Source: Nocardioides sp. (GTDB taxonomy: Bacteria > Actinomycetota > Actinomycetes > Propionibacteriales > Nocardioidaceae). Taken from it: DNA of 34,496 nt. Below the pieces are notes generated by a model. The model was given only the letters and a program-made list of their open reading frames with translations, did not search any database and was not told where the DNA came from. Positions 17,660-26,356 of the stretch are shown piece after piece. The stretch spans positions 1 to 34,496 of the forward strand of contig JBAOIH010000009.1 in the NCBI GenBank assembly GCA_037045645.1, given 5' to 3'. Position numbers and translations under genes: made by a program. Every line of letters begins with the position of its first letter. Position 1 is the stretch's first letter.

Positions 17660-19209
17660 GGTACAACGCATGGACAGACCCTTGGGTGCCGGTCCGAGGA
17701 GCCGATGGTGAGGAGTACGTCCTCTCGCTACGCGACCTGCTCGCCCGTGCCCCCGAGTTGTCGGGACTCGGGCCCGGTTTGACCCCTCTCGATCTGGATT
17801 CTCTCTATCGTTTTCTTCCCAGCATCTTCGCCGTGGCATATCGCGTGGTGCGCGAAGAGGACCGGGACGGCTCCTATCGGATCCCGACCTATGCGCTGGA
17901 CCTGATCGGGGACACGTTCGGGGAGAGGTTCGAGTTGTTCGGCGAGCGTCCTTTCCTCCAGCGGTGGGACAAGACCTATGACGACCTGCTCGCCGTAGTC
18001 CCAGCCAAGAAGTCGGTGCTCGACATCATCAAACCGATCGAGCAGCTCCACCCGCACGTTCCGGGTGGTAGTTCCTCGCAGTGGGCTGTACGAAGAGATG
18101 AGCGCTCGTTGGCTGACCCGGCAGGGATCACCCTGCAGTTGGTCACCACGTGGTTCCAGACCAAGAACGGCAATGGGACTGACCCGTGGAAGGGCAAGGT
18201 CCTCAAGGGGAGCGCCGGCACTTGGCACGTCAATCCGTTCGCGGTCCATCTGTCCGACCCGGGGAACCTGGCCCGCACCATTGCCGCGAACACGCCCGAG
18301 GGATGGCTCGATCGAGACGACTTGCCCCTCTACCTCGATCACGCAGGGCTGCCCGACGACTTCGGCTCAGCGGCCAAGGAGTCGGTCACCAGGTTCACCT
18401 ACGCCAAGACTCTCCCCCTGCTGGTTGTCGTGGAAGGTGAGGTGGCGGGGTTTGTCTTGGGTGAGGACACTGAAATCGCCGTGCCCGCCCTGGAGATGGA
18501 CGACAAGGCCAGTCTGGGCGCGGTCCACGCCGACGACCACACCCGCCTTTACGTGTCGTCGGTCAAGAAGGCAAAGACAGGCGACACCACCGTCGAGCGA
18601 AAGCCACGAGGGTCATTCGGTGCCCGACTGTCGTCGACCGAGGGTTTCGAGCGGTGGTTCCGCGCGGACTACGGCATCAGCGGAGCCCTGGCTGAGTGGC
18701 GGTCTCTCGGGCGCGTCCATACCGTCTCGACGAGGGACCAGGCAGGCTGGAATCTCTCGATCCTCAGCGAGACGACGGACGGCAAGGGCACGCGTACGTG
18801 GGCGGCCTGGGACGAAGTGCCACTGCTGTTCGGCTCTGCAGACGGCCGCCTTCTGCTCGAGATCCAAGAGCTCTTCAGCTTTGCGGCGCGATGCCGCGGC
18901 ACCTTTGTGTCGTGCGCGCGGACTGCCACGGGTGACAGCAAAGCCCCACCGTTGGCCGTTGTGGGCCAGGCTGCGTTCTACGCCGCGATTATGCCCGTCG
19001 TAGCCGACCTCGAGTACGCAGTCACTAGCGGCTCCCTGGACTCGATGGCCAAATACTACCGCCGTGTGGCTGACGCAGCGGTCCGCGAGTTCGACGCCGC
19101 GACCAATCCGATCCTGACCCCCGCGCGGGTGGCCGATGTTGCGAAGGCTCGCGGCGACTTCCGTCGCTACACCTACAGCGCCTTGAAGAAGATCCAGGAG
19201 TTCGCATGA
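17656..19209 (+). CDS. casA: Cascade large subunit Cas8e (Cse1/CasA)
   Basis: 517 residues. ATG 17656 is chosen because AAGGAAGG precedes it and it overlaps the cas3 stop as ATGA; the frame is open further upstream inside cas3. The N-terminus RYNAWTDPWVPVRGADGEEYVLSLRDLLARAPEL is the standard Cse1 opening. The protein recognises the PAM, starts target unwinding and recruits Cas3. Its length fits the family (about 500-560). It is followed by cas11 with another ATGA overlap, so Cascade subunits are translated in a coupled series. No lesions seen. Confidence 0.93.
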   Translation: MRYNAWTDPWVPVRGADGEEYVLSLRDLLARAPELSGLGPGLTPLDLDSLYRFLPSIFAVAYRVVREEDRDGSYRIPTYALDLIGDTFGERFELFGERPFLQRWDKTYDDLLAVVPAKKSVLDIIKPIEQLHPHVPGGSSSQWAVRRDERSLADPAGITLQLVTTWFQTKNGNGTDPWKGKVLKGSAGTWHVNPFAVHLSDPGNLARTIAANTPEGWLDRDDLPLYLDHAGLPDDFGSAAKESVTRFTYAKTLPLLVVVEGEVAGFVLGEDTEIAVPALEMDDKASLGAVHADDHTRLYVSSVKKAKTGDTTVERKPRGSFGARLSSTEGFERWFRADYGISGALAEWRSLGRVHTVSTRDQAGWNLSILSETTDGKGTRTWAAWDEVPLLFGSADGRLLLEIQELFSFAARCRGTFVSCARTATGDSKAPPLAVVGQAAFYAAIMPVVADLEYAVTSGSLDSMAKYYRRVADAAVREFDAATNPILTPARVADVAKARGDFRRYTYSALKKIQEFA

Positions 19210-19778
19210 CCGACACACAACCGACTGGGCTGCCCGAGGAGGCAGTCAGCGCCAGCCTCATGGCCGTCGTCAACAAGCGAGTGGCAGCCAATGCCGTGCC
19301 GGGGTCCAATGCCTACTCCGGTTGGCTGGCGGCAATCCGCTCTGCGATCACGCCGACCGGCGAGGCGATGGCCATCGCCCAGGCCGCCCCTTGGCTCCGA
19401 GGGATGGGAGACCGCCGACGGTCGGCCGAGTTGCGCGCTGCGGCCATCCGGGCGATCAACAAGGACGTGAGGCAAGCCGCGTCAGGCACCTACCTGCCCT
19501 TGGGGCGCTCCTTCGCCCGCCTCGACCGGATCGAGGGCGGTGGTTCCATCGCGCAGCAAGTGGCGGTCCTGCCGCTGCTCAACGTCGACGGAGCGGCCTT
19601 GGTCCTCAACGGACTCATCGGTCGCTGCGGAGAACACGGCGTCCCGGTCAACTTCTTCAACTTGGCTGATGTCCTCGTCCGCTGGGGCAAGCAGTCCAGT
19701 GCCGCTGCGGCGCGGGGCCGCACCCAGATCGTCCTCGACTTCCACCTGAGCGGCGACTCGCCCTCACCCACCGCCTGA
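19206..19778 (+). CDS. casB: Cascade small subunit Cas11e (Cse2/CasB)
   Basis: 190 residues, ATG 19206 overlapping the cas8e stop. An all-helical small protein with the Cse2-type N-terminal helix bundle (AAPWLRGMGDRRRSAELRAAAIRAINKDVRQ) and a C-terminal bundle ending VLVRWGK...TQIVLDFHLSG, where FNLADVLVRWG is the usual Cse2 ending. Two copies per Cascade stabilise the R-loop. It sits in its canonical place between cas8e and cas7. Confidence 0.9.
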   Translation: MTDTQPTGLPEEAVSASLMAVVNKRVAANAVPGSNAYSGWLAAIRSAITPTGEAMAIAQAAPWLRGMGDRRRSAELRAAAIRAINKDVRQAASGTYLPLGRSFARLDRIEGGGSIAQQVAVLPLLNVDGAALVLNGLIGRCGEHGVPVNFFNLADVLVRWGKQSSAAAARGRTQIVLDFHLSGDSPSPTA

Positions 19779-19800
19779 ACCCTCACAGAAAGCCGTCACC

Positions 19801-20949
19801 ATGCCGTTTCTCACCGTCCACGTCCTGCGTGCCTTGCCGATGCACAACCTCAATCGCGACCAGAACGGGCTGCCCAAGTCCCAGTTCGATGGCGGCATCC
19901 AGCGCGGCCGCCTGTCCAGCCAGTCGATCAAGCGCCCAGCTCGCATTGCGTTCCGGGAAGCTGTCCAAGCGCTGCCGGACGCGCCGAGCTCGATCCGCAC
20001 GATGGACTCGCACGCAGCGAAGAAGGCAGTTGAAATCGCCGAAGCTTTCGCTATGCAGGCAGGGGTGGCGTTCGACGTGGCAGTCGCCACGAAGACGGCG
20101 GATTCCGTCGTCAAGTCGCTCGCCAAAGCTGGCAAGAAGGAGGAATCGGATAGCAGCGACACCGCGACAGACAAGAAGGACAACATTCTGCTGTTCTCCG
20201 AAGCTGAGATCGAGACCCTCGCCCAGGCGCTCGTGGACGCGCAGAATGGTGCGGAGGAGCCCACGGTTGACGACTTCATCCTCGACTTCAGGTCGCCGTC
20301 GCTGGATGTCGCCGCTTTCGGACGCATGTTCGCCGCAAAGGCCAGCAAGTCCACCCAGGCAGCGGTGGCTGTTTCACACGCCGTCATGACCCATGAGATG
20401 CCGCTCACGATCGACTACTTCACGGCGGTCGATGAGTTCGAGGACAAGCGCGACAGCGCGGGTGCTGGCCACTTGGGCTTGGCCTACTACACCTCGGGCG
20501 TCTACTACTCGACCTTCACGATCGACCCTGCCCAGTTCGTGCGCTCTTGGTCGGGCATCAACTCAACCACAGCGCGGGCGCAGCTCGAGGCGCTGATCAA
20601 GTCGCTGATCGAGGCCCTGCCGACAGGCAAGCTCACCAATACGAACGCTCACACCAAGCCGGTCCTGGTCCTGGCGGAGAACCAGCGCAGTCGCACCGTC
20701 TACGAGTTCGAGACGCCGGTCCTGGCCGGGCCGGATGGTGGTTACACCGCACCGTCCATCCAGGCGCTTGCCGCGCAGGCGCGTCAGGCGCGGACCTACG
20801 ACGCGGACAACTACCTCGACACGGTTCTCTTCAACCGTTCTGAGGTGGCAGCCACCCTTGAGGGAGTTGAGGCCGCCGCGTCGATTGACGAACTCGCCAG
20901 CCGTGTGGCCGAGCTCGTCATGCAGTCCCTGGGCGGCGACGGATCGTGA
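19801..20949 (+). CDS. cas7: Cascade backbone subunit Cas7e (Cse4/CasC)
   Basis: 382 residues, ATG 19801, 22 bp after cas11. The N-terminus PMHNLNRDQNGLPKSQFDGGIQRGRLSSQSIKRPARIAFRE is diagnostic for Cas7e (NLNRD..G.PK...GG..R.R.SSQS.KR). It forms the six-copy crRNA-binding filament. A Lys/Asp/Ser-rich insertion (KAGKKEESDSSDTATDKKDN, about 115-135) is probably a flexible loop. The stop overlaps the GTG start of cas5. Confidence 0.95.
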   Translation: MPFLTVHVLRALPMHNLNRDQNGLPKSQFDGGIQRGRLSSQSIKRPARIAFREAVQALPDAPSSIRTMDSHAAKKAVEIAEAFAMQAGVAFDVAVATKTADSVVKSLAKAGKKEESDSSDTATDKKDNILLFSEAEIETLAQALVDAQNGAEEPTVDDFILDFRSPSLDVAAFGRMFAAKASKSTQAAVAVSHAVMTHEMPLTIDYFTAVDEFEDKRDSAGAGHLGLAYYTSGVYYSTFTIDPAQFVRSWSGINSTTARAQLEALIKSLIEALPTGKLTNTNAHTKPVLVLAENQRSRTVYEFETPVLAGPDGGYTAPSIQALAAQARQARTYDADNYLDTVLFNRSEVAATLEGVEAAASIDELASRVAELVMQSLGGDGS

Positions 20950-21674
20950 CCGTGCTCTTGTTGCGATTGGCGGCGCCACTCCAGTCCTGGAGTGGATATC
21001 GCCATCAGGTCAACATGGCCTCTGTGGTGCCGACGGAAGCCATGCCGCGCAAGTCGGCGCTCAATGGATTGATCGGCGCTGCGCTGGGTCCTGTCGATCG
21101 CGGCCATGGCTCAGCCCGCGACCTTGAGGCGATCGGGGAGCGCTACACACTCCATGTGCGGGTCGAGCGACGAAACGCCGCAACGGAGGACTTCCAGGTA
21201 CTTGCAGCGCTGCCACATGCCGCGTCCGTTGTCGCAGAGCGTTCGCATCGTGTGGCGACGGCAAGCGTGGAGAGATTCCCAGCGAACCGAGATCGCGGCA
21301 ATTTCCCAACCACGGTTTCGCGGCGTGACTTCCTTGCCCACTCGGAGTTCGTCGTGGCGATTGAGAGTGATTATGACACGGCGACGGCATGGCTCACAGC
21401 ACTGCGTAATCCGGTCTTCATGCCCTACTTTGGTAGGCGCTCCTGCGCACCCACGTTCCCGTTCGTGCTGGGCATGCACCGCGGGTCGGTCGAAGAGGTC
21501 TTCTCGAGATTGCCCCACGTCAACCTCTATCGCCAGGGCACGAATCTGCTGGGGTACGCCGTACATGGTGATTACGACCGCCACCAAGCGGTTAAACACC
21601 CCACCCCCTATTCCCCAGCGTTTGTCGGCGCTCGTGAAGACCAACTGGCGTGGGTGAAGGAGAACCTGTCATGA
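20946..21674 (+). CDS. cas5: Cascade subunit Cas5e (CasD)
   Basis: 242 residues from GTG 20946, overlapping the cas7 stop (GTGA). The RAMP-fold N-terminus VLLLRLAAPLQSWSGYRHQVNMASVVPTEAMPRKSALNGLIGAALG matches Cas5e. It binds the 5' handle of the crRNA and links Cas7 to Cas8e. YFGRRSCAPTFPFVLG near residue 160 fits the usual YLGRRSCPP segment. Intact. Confidence 0.94.
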   Translation: MTVLLLRLAAPLQSWSGYRHQVNMASVVPTEAMPRKSALNGLIGAALGPVDRGHGSARDLEAIGERYTLHVRVERRNAATEDFQVLAALPHAASVVAERSHRVATASVERFPANRDRGNFPTTVSRRDFLAHSEFVVAIESDYDTATAWLTALRNPVFMPYFGRRSCAPTFPFVLGMHRGSVEEVFSRLPHVNLYRQGTNLLGYAVHGDYDRHQAVKHPTPYSPAFVGAREDQLAWVKENLS

Positions 21675-22417
21675 CGCTTCAGCCCAGCACTGCGGCCAAG
21701 ACGGGGATCTTCTGGACTCAGTTTCCAGCGGTCTCCCTGACTGGCTCGGATGGCAAGCCGGTCGACTGGTCAGACCACAAGGCAGCACACCGCGCGGTCA
21801 GCCGGATGTTTCCCCCGAAGCTTCCGGGTGCTCCTGGCCGTCGGCGTGCTGAGAGCGGGATTCTCTATCGCGTGGATGCGCTCGGCCCGGCTGGCGAACC
21901 GACTGTCTTGGTTCAGTCGCAGGTGTTGCCTGAGCTCACGCCCGTCAGTCATCGCACGACCGAGGTGTCGCGCCGTGCCTGGGTCGTCGAGTCGGGCGCT
22001 CGAGTCGCCTTCCGGCTCGCCGTCAACCCCGTGAGTCGCACCACGCGCTATTTCACCGATGCCGACAAGAAGTCGCCCGCCGACTGGTCCAACCAGTCGG
22101 GCGCTGCAGTGCCCCGGGGGGACGGCGGTCGGCGCGTACGAGCCCACGCCAAGCGCACCGAACGGGTTGTCCCGGTTGACCAGATGGGCGTGTGGTTGGC
22201 CGACAAGCTTGCCGGAGCGCTGGGCGAGGTGGAGATCGTCAACCACTTCCGGGACCGATCGATGTCCGGTCTTCACCTGGTCGTGGTCGATACCTTCGAT
22301 GGCCTCGCAACCGTCGAGGACCCTGAGGCCCTGCAGCGCCTGCGCATGGTCGGGGTGGGGCGGGCCAAATCTTATGGGTGCGGGCTGCTGACGCTGGTGC
22401 GTGTGGGCGAGCGTTAG
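21671..22417 (+). CDS. cas6e: CRISPR RNA endonuclease Cas6e (CasE)
   Basis: 248 residues from ATG 21671, which overlaps the cas5 stop (ATGA); a start 21 bases earlier is possible but lies inside cas5. It cuts the precursor CRISPR transcript at the base of the repeat hairpin and stays bound to the 3' end. DHKAAHRAVSRMFP contains the candidate catalytic His at about residue 40. The C-terminal glycine-rich loop GVGRAKSYGCGLLTL is the Cas6 signature. It is the last gene before a 129-bp gap to cas1, and that gap ends in a repeat-like hairpin that this enzyme could recognise. Confidence 0.94.
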   Translation: MTLQPSTAAKTGIFWTQFPAVSLTGSDGKPVDWSDHKAAHRAVSRMFPPKLPGAPGRRRAESGILYRVDALGPAGEPTVLVQSQVLPELTPVSHRTTEVSRRAWVVESGARVAFRLAVNPVSRTTRYFTDADKKSPADWSNQSGAAVPRGDGGRRVRAHAKRTERVVPVDQMGVWLADKLAGALGEVEIVNHFRDRSMSGLHLVVVDTFDGLATVEDPEALQRLRMVGVGRAKSYGCGLLTLVRVGER

Positions 22418-22519
22418 CGTGTGTCTGCCAGCGGGTCGGGTGTCTCTCCCACGGCCGACGACGTCTCACCGGAAAGTCTGGATGACGTGGGGTGATTCGA
22501 TGTTCGCCAGCGGAAGTCG

Positions 22520-22546
22520 ATGCTCTCCGCGCAAGCGGAGCACTTC
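22520..22546 (+). promoter_or_regulatory. CRISPR-repeat-like hairpin covering the cas1 ribosome-binding site
   Basis: TGCTCTCCGCGCAAGCGGAG at 22521-22540 matches positions 2-21 of the array repeat at 18 of 20 bases. The two differences (C to T at 22526 and G to A at 22539) are partners in the stem. The six-pair hairpin with GCAA tetraloop is therefore preserved by compensatory change (pairs 22525-22530 with 22535-22540). An alternative fold pairs TGCT with AGCA around a two-base bulge. The right arm contains GGAG (22537-22540), 6 bases before ATG 22547 of cas1, so the Shine-Dalgarno sequence is inside the stem. If ATG 22520 is the true start, the hairpin is instead in the first codons. Its role as a Cas6e-binding control site is inference. 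Confidence 0.65.
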
Positions 22547-23548
22547 ATGAGGACGCCCGATTCGCTGGCCAGGCCCAACAGCGGGAGATCAGGCGCCTAC
22601 TCGCTCACCCGGATCAGCGATCGGATCTCATTCCTCTACCTCGATCACTGCCGCGTCGAGCAGGACGACAACGGCACCCACACGCGCATGGAGACCGAGG
22701 ATGGTGTCGTCTACACGACGTACCTCCCCACCGCTGCAATCGCTTGCTTGATGCTGGGCCCGGGGACGTCGATCAGCGCGCCAGCCGCGGCCGCTCTGGC
22801 TCGCAACGGCTGTTGCATCCTGATGACCGGGGCGGGTGCTGTGCGACTCTATTCGGCGTGGTCGCCGCTGTCGGGCTCGACCGCGTTGCTCAACGCTCAG
22901 GCCAAGGCCTCGTCCGATCCAGAACTGCGCTCGCAGCTGGCGGCTCGGATGATCCGGATGCGCTTCCCTGAAGCGGTGATTCCGGAGAGGAACTCAGATG
23001 GTAGTGCGGTGCGCTTGGAGCAACTGCGCGGAATCGAAGGCGCTCGGATGAAGGCCGTCTATCAACTGGAGGCTAGTCGTCGTCGGTTGACCGGCTGGCG
23101 ACGGCGCAGCAGCGACTACGACGGTACGGGCCCTCTGGACGCCGTGAACGAAGCCTTGAACTACGCCAACACCGCGCTCTACGGACTGTGCCTGGCCGTG
23201 GTCTGTGCTCTGGGAATGAGCCCTGGGCTCGGCATTATCCATCAGGGAAACCCACGTGCATTCGTCCTGGACCTTGCTGATCTCTACAAGGCGGAGATCA
23301 CGATTCCGCTGGCCTTCAGGCAGGTCAAGTCCGCTGCTCCAGGGGCCACAGTGATGGAGGAACTGCGAGACGACTTCAGATTGTTGCGCCTCCTGCCGCG
23401 CATCGTCGATGACGTGCATCGCCTGCTCTCCGTCGAACCCGAGGCTGTGGGCGAGTGGGATGAGAAGGCACTGTCGCTGTGGGGCTCCGGAGGCATGCTG
23501 GTCCCTGCGGGGCACAACCGGCATGGCCGGGATGAGGGCTTCTCATGA
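22547..23548 (+). CDS. cas1: CRISPR integrase Cas1 (type I-E)
   Basis: ATG 22547 (333 residues) is preferred: GGAG lies 6 bases upstream, and MRTPDSLARP...YSLTRISDRISFLYLDHCRV resembles normal I-E Cas1 starts. In-frame ATG 22520 would add nine residues. Metal-binding residues are visible: Glu164 (RGIEGARMKAVY), His232 (IIHQGNPRAFV) and Asp245 (DLADLYKAE). With Cas2 it forms the complex that measures and inserts new spacers at the leader end. The gene is intact. The upstream hairpin overlapping its ribosome-binding site sets it apart from the tightly overlapping Cascade genes. Confidence 0.95.
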   Translation: MRTPDSLARPNSGRSGAYSLTRISDRISFLYLDHCRVEQDDNGTHTRMETEDGVVYTTYLPTAAIACLMLGPGTSISAPAAAALARNGCCILMTGAGAVRLYSAWSPLSGSTALLNAQAKASSDPELRSQLAARMIRMRFPEAVIPERNSDGSAVRLEQLRGIEGARMKAVYQLEASRRRLTGWRRRSSDYDGTGPLDAVNEALNYANTALYGLCLAVVCALGMSPGLGIIHQGNPRAFVLDLADLYKAEITIPLAFRQVKSAAPGATVMEELRDDFRLLRLLPRIVDDVHRLLSVEPEAVGEWDEKALSLWGSGGMLVPAGHNRHGRDEGFS

Positions 23549-23889
23549 AGGTCGTGACCACTCTGGTGTCCTCCTCGCTCCCGCCAGGCTTACGCGGAGC
23601 TCTCAACCAGTGGATGCTCGAAGTCCTGCCTGGCATCTATGTCGGCCGGGTCAGTGCTCGCATCCGGAGGCATCTGTGGATGATGCTCACCGAGTCATTG
23701 ATCGAGGTCCCCGAGGCCTACGCCGCCCTGATTGTGCAGGACGACTCTGAGCAGGGATTCCGCATTGAGTCTTTCGGGCCTCACCCATACCAAGTTCACG
23801 ACCACGCTGGCGTCCAGTTGGTAACCGTTCGGCGCGATCGGCGCCCCATGTCTGGTGATCAGGTAGGCCTGCCCGATCCTTCGTGGTGA
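23545..23889 (+). CDS. cas2: CRISPR adaptation protein Cas2 (type I-E)
   Basis: 114 residues, ATG 23545 overlapping the cas1 stop. The I-E Cas2 pattern is clear: VTTLVSSSLPPGLRGALNQWMLEVLPGIYVGRVSARIRRHLWMML, then EQGFRIESFG and a C-terminal strand GVQLVTVR that contacts Cas1. The last 17 or so residues (RDRRPMSGDQVGLPDPSW) extend beyond the usual end. There is no fused DnaQ exonuclease. It forms the central ruler of the spacer-integration complex. Confidence 0.94.
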   Translation: MKVVTTLVSSSLPPGLRGALNQWMLEVLPGIYVGRVSARIRRHLWMMLTESLIEVPEAYAALIVQDDSEQGFRIESFGPHPYQVHDHAGVQLVTVRRDRRPMSGDQVGLPDPSW

Positions 23890-23975
23890 CACCGTGGATG
23901 GCACTCGGACCGGTGATCTCGCGAAAATGTGACAGCCGGAGGCGAGTGTCGCGCTAACGTACCAGGTCAAAGAGG
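23890..23975 (+). promoter_or_regulatory. CRISPR leader between cas2 and first repeat
   Basis: Eighty-six bases between the cas2 stop and the first repeat. The repeat orientation (I-E crRNA strand on +), the position next to cas2 and the decay of repeats at the far right end all place the leader here. It has a locally A-rich GCGAAAATGTGACAG segment and ends GTACCAGGTCAAAGAGG before the first repeat. I do not see a clear promoter consensus. Confidence 0.6.
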
Positions 23976-25477
23976 GTGCTCCCCGCGCAAGCGGGGGTGA
24001 GTCCCTCGAGCCACGGCGCTGCGTCGACGGCCGCGCCGGCGCGCCGTGCTCCCCGCGCAAGCGGGGGTGAGTCCCTGCGCTGCCGAGCTGCCGGCAACTC
24101 CGGCGTCGTGCTCCCCGCGCAAGCGGGGGTGAGTCCGTGTCGCTCGTGTGACGGGCGCCCCGCGTGACCGTGCTCCCCGCGCAAGCGGGGGTGAGTCCCC
24201 GACGCGCGAGCGCTCGGTACTCGCGGAGCTCGAGTGCTCCCCGCGCAAGCGGGGGTGAGTCCATCGAGACCGGGGCGATGCACCGGCACGCCACGCGTGC
24301 TCCCCGCGCAAGCGGGGGTGAGTCCCGCGCCGCGGGCGACGAGCGTCGGCCGCCCGGGCGGTGCTCCCCGCGCAAGCGGGGGTGAGTCCGAGCGACACGC
24401 TGCCGCAGGCCGCGCCGACGCAGTGCTCCCCGCGCAAGCGGGGGTGAGTCCGACCTCCAGCGCGGCGACGGCGCGTCGCGCGGTCCTGTGCTCCCCGCGC
24501 AAGCGGGGGTGAGTCCCCAGCGGCCCACGCGTCACCGAGGTCACCGACCGGTGCTCCCCGCGCAAGCGGGGGTGAGTCCCAGCGCTAGACCCGCTCGCCA
24601 TGGGCACCGATGCCGCCGTGCTCCCCGCGCAAGCGGGGGTGAGTCCGGCCTCGCCTCCCACGCCCCGATGGGGTCCGGGTGCTCCCCGCGCAAGCGGGGG
24701 TGAGTCCGTAGACGCTGCGCCATCCGTCGCCGAGCGCGGGTGCTCCCCGCGCAAGCGGGGGTGAGTCCGTCCTCAAGCGGTCCCTCGACGCCGGCGCCAC
24801 GTGCTCCCCGCGCAAGCGGGGGTGAGTCCGGGACGCCGTTGGCGGGGTGGCCGATGGTGACGTGCTCCCCGCGCAAGCGGGGGTGAGTCCAAGGACGACG
24901 TCGCCGGCAAGGGCCACGACTCGTGCTCCCCGCGCAAGCGGGGGTGAGTCCCGCGTCGTCCCTCCCCTCGAGGAGGCCCTCGCGTGCTCCCCGCGCAAGC
25001 GGGGGTGAGTCTCCCGCGCGTCCGGCAAGACCGCGGCCGTAAGGGTGCTCCCCGCGCAAGCGGGGGTGAGTCCTCTCGCCAACACCGTCGACGGCGAGAC
25101 CGTCGGTGCTCCCCGCGCAAGCGGGGGTGAGTCCGAGGGCGTCGCTGGTGACGGTGTTGTGGTGGGGTGCTCCCCGCGCAAGCGGGGGTGAGTCCCTCGG
25201 TGGCACTGGGATGCGGTGGGGCGAAGCGTGCTCCCCGCGCAAGCGGGGGTGAGTCCCCCCGGCCGCCGGGCAGGACACCCCTGATGTTGTGCTCCCCGCG
25301 CAAGCGGGGGTGAGTCCGTGCCGCTGCCGGTGATCCAAGCCCGGCTCGGGTGCTCCCCGCGCAAGCGGGGGTGAGTCCCCGCCGTGACCGCCGGGGCAGC
25401 GGAGGCTGTGGTGCTCCCCGCGCAAGCGGGGGTGAGTCCCTGCCGACCTCCATCGGCAGGACCGCGAGCGCGTGCTC
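23976..25477 (+). CRISPR. Type I-E CRISPR array, leader-proximal part: 24 complete repeats plus a split 25th
   Basis: The 29-bp repeat starts GTGCTCCCCGCG and ends GGGGGTGAGTCC, with a CCCCGC-GCAA-GCGGGG hairpin. Starts: 23976, 24046, 24108, 24170, 24234, 24297, 24361, 24423, 24488, 24551, 24618, then every 61 bp to 25472. The first ten spacers are 41, 33, 33, 35, 34, 35, 33, 36, 34 and 38 nt; the remaining 14 are 32 nt. Repeats are identical except a C to T in the last base of the one at 24984. The 25th repeat is cut after its sixth base (GTGCTC, 25472-25477) by the IS21-family insertion. Confidence 0.98.
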
Positions 25478-25539
25478 TGTCGACGGCGCTCCAAAGCTGG
25501 TCGTTCTCGGCGCTTGAAAAGTGAGCGGTGTTGCCGAGT

Positions 25540-26356
25540 CTAGGGCTCGGTCTGGTCGGTGGTGGCGCGGATGCTGGGCAGGCTGTCGATGCCCCTGCCG
25601 CGCAGTCGGTAGCTGGCGCCCTTGAGCGTCAGCACATCTGCGTGGTGGACGATGCGGTCGATCATCGCCGCGGCGACGGCCTGGTCGCCGAACACGCCGC
25701 CCCAGCCGCTGAACGGAAGGTTGGATGGTGAGGATCAGGGAGGCGTGTTCGTAGCGGCTGGACACGAGTTGGAAGAACAGGTTCGCGGCGTCCTGTTCGA
25801 AGGGCAGGTAGCCGACCTCGTCGACGATGATCAGCCCGTAGCGGCGCAGCCGGGTGAGCTCTTGGGGCAGCCTGCCGGCCCGGTGGGCGTCGGTGAGTCG
25901 GGTGACCCACTCTGTCGCGGTTGCGAACAGGACGCGGTGGCCGTGTCGTGCGGCGGCGACGCCCAGGGCGGTGGCCAGATGGGTCTTCCCGGTCCCGGGC
26001 GGGCCGAGCAGGACGACGTTGCGTGCCTCGGTCAGGAACCCGCCCGATGCCAGCGCGCCGACCTGGGGGCGGACGGTTGGTTGGGCGTCGAAGTCGAAGT
26101 CTTCCAGCGTCTTCACGGCACCGAACCCGGCGGCGCGGATCCGGAGCTGTGCACCTGAGGCGTTGCGGGCGCTGACTTCTCGTTCCAAGACCGCAGCCAG
26201 ATAGTCCTCGTGGGTCCAGCCGGCGTCGCGGGCCTGGTCGGCCAGCCGGACGGCGGCCTCGGTGATCCGGGGCGCTTTGAGGGCCGCAGCGAGGTAGGTG
26301 ATCTGCTTGACGGCCTCGGTACTGGCTGCCTTGGCGGCGTTCTTCGTGGTGGCCAT
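25540..26356 (-). pseudogene. istB: IS21-family helper ATPase IstB (one apparent frameshift)
   Basis: ATG 26356 overlaps the istA stop by one base (TGATG). Walker A GPPGTGKTH and Walker B LIIVDEVGYLP are present. Near 25725 an extra A (ACCATCCAACC for ACCTCCAACC) breaks the frame. After correction the protein reads LTSNLPFSGWGGVFGDQAVAAAMIDRIVHHADVLTLKGASYRL and stops at TAG near 25540. Uncorrected, the frame runs on through the CRISPR array, which is not meaningful. Unlike copy A, the WGGVFGD block is intact. Confidence 0.9.

Noticed and set aside
22418..22519. A CreTA-like crRNA-mimic RNA with two pseudo-repeats in the cas6e-cas1 gap
   Set aside because: Only one repeat-like hairpin is present; I found no second pseudo-repeat or toxin-like small frame.
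22492..22971. An alternative 159-residue frame beginning just before cas1
   Set aside because: It overlaps cas1 in another frame and has no recognisable motif, while cas1 has all its catalytic residues.
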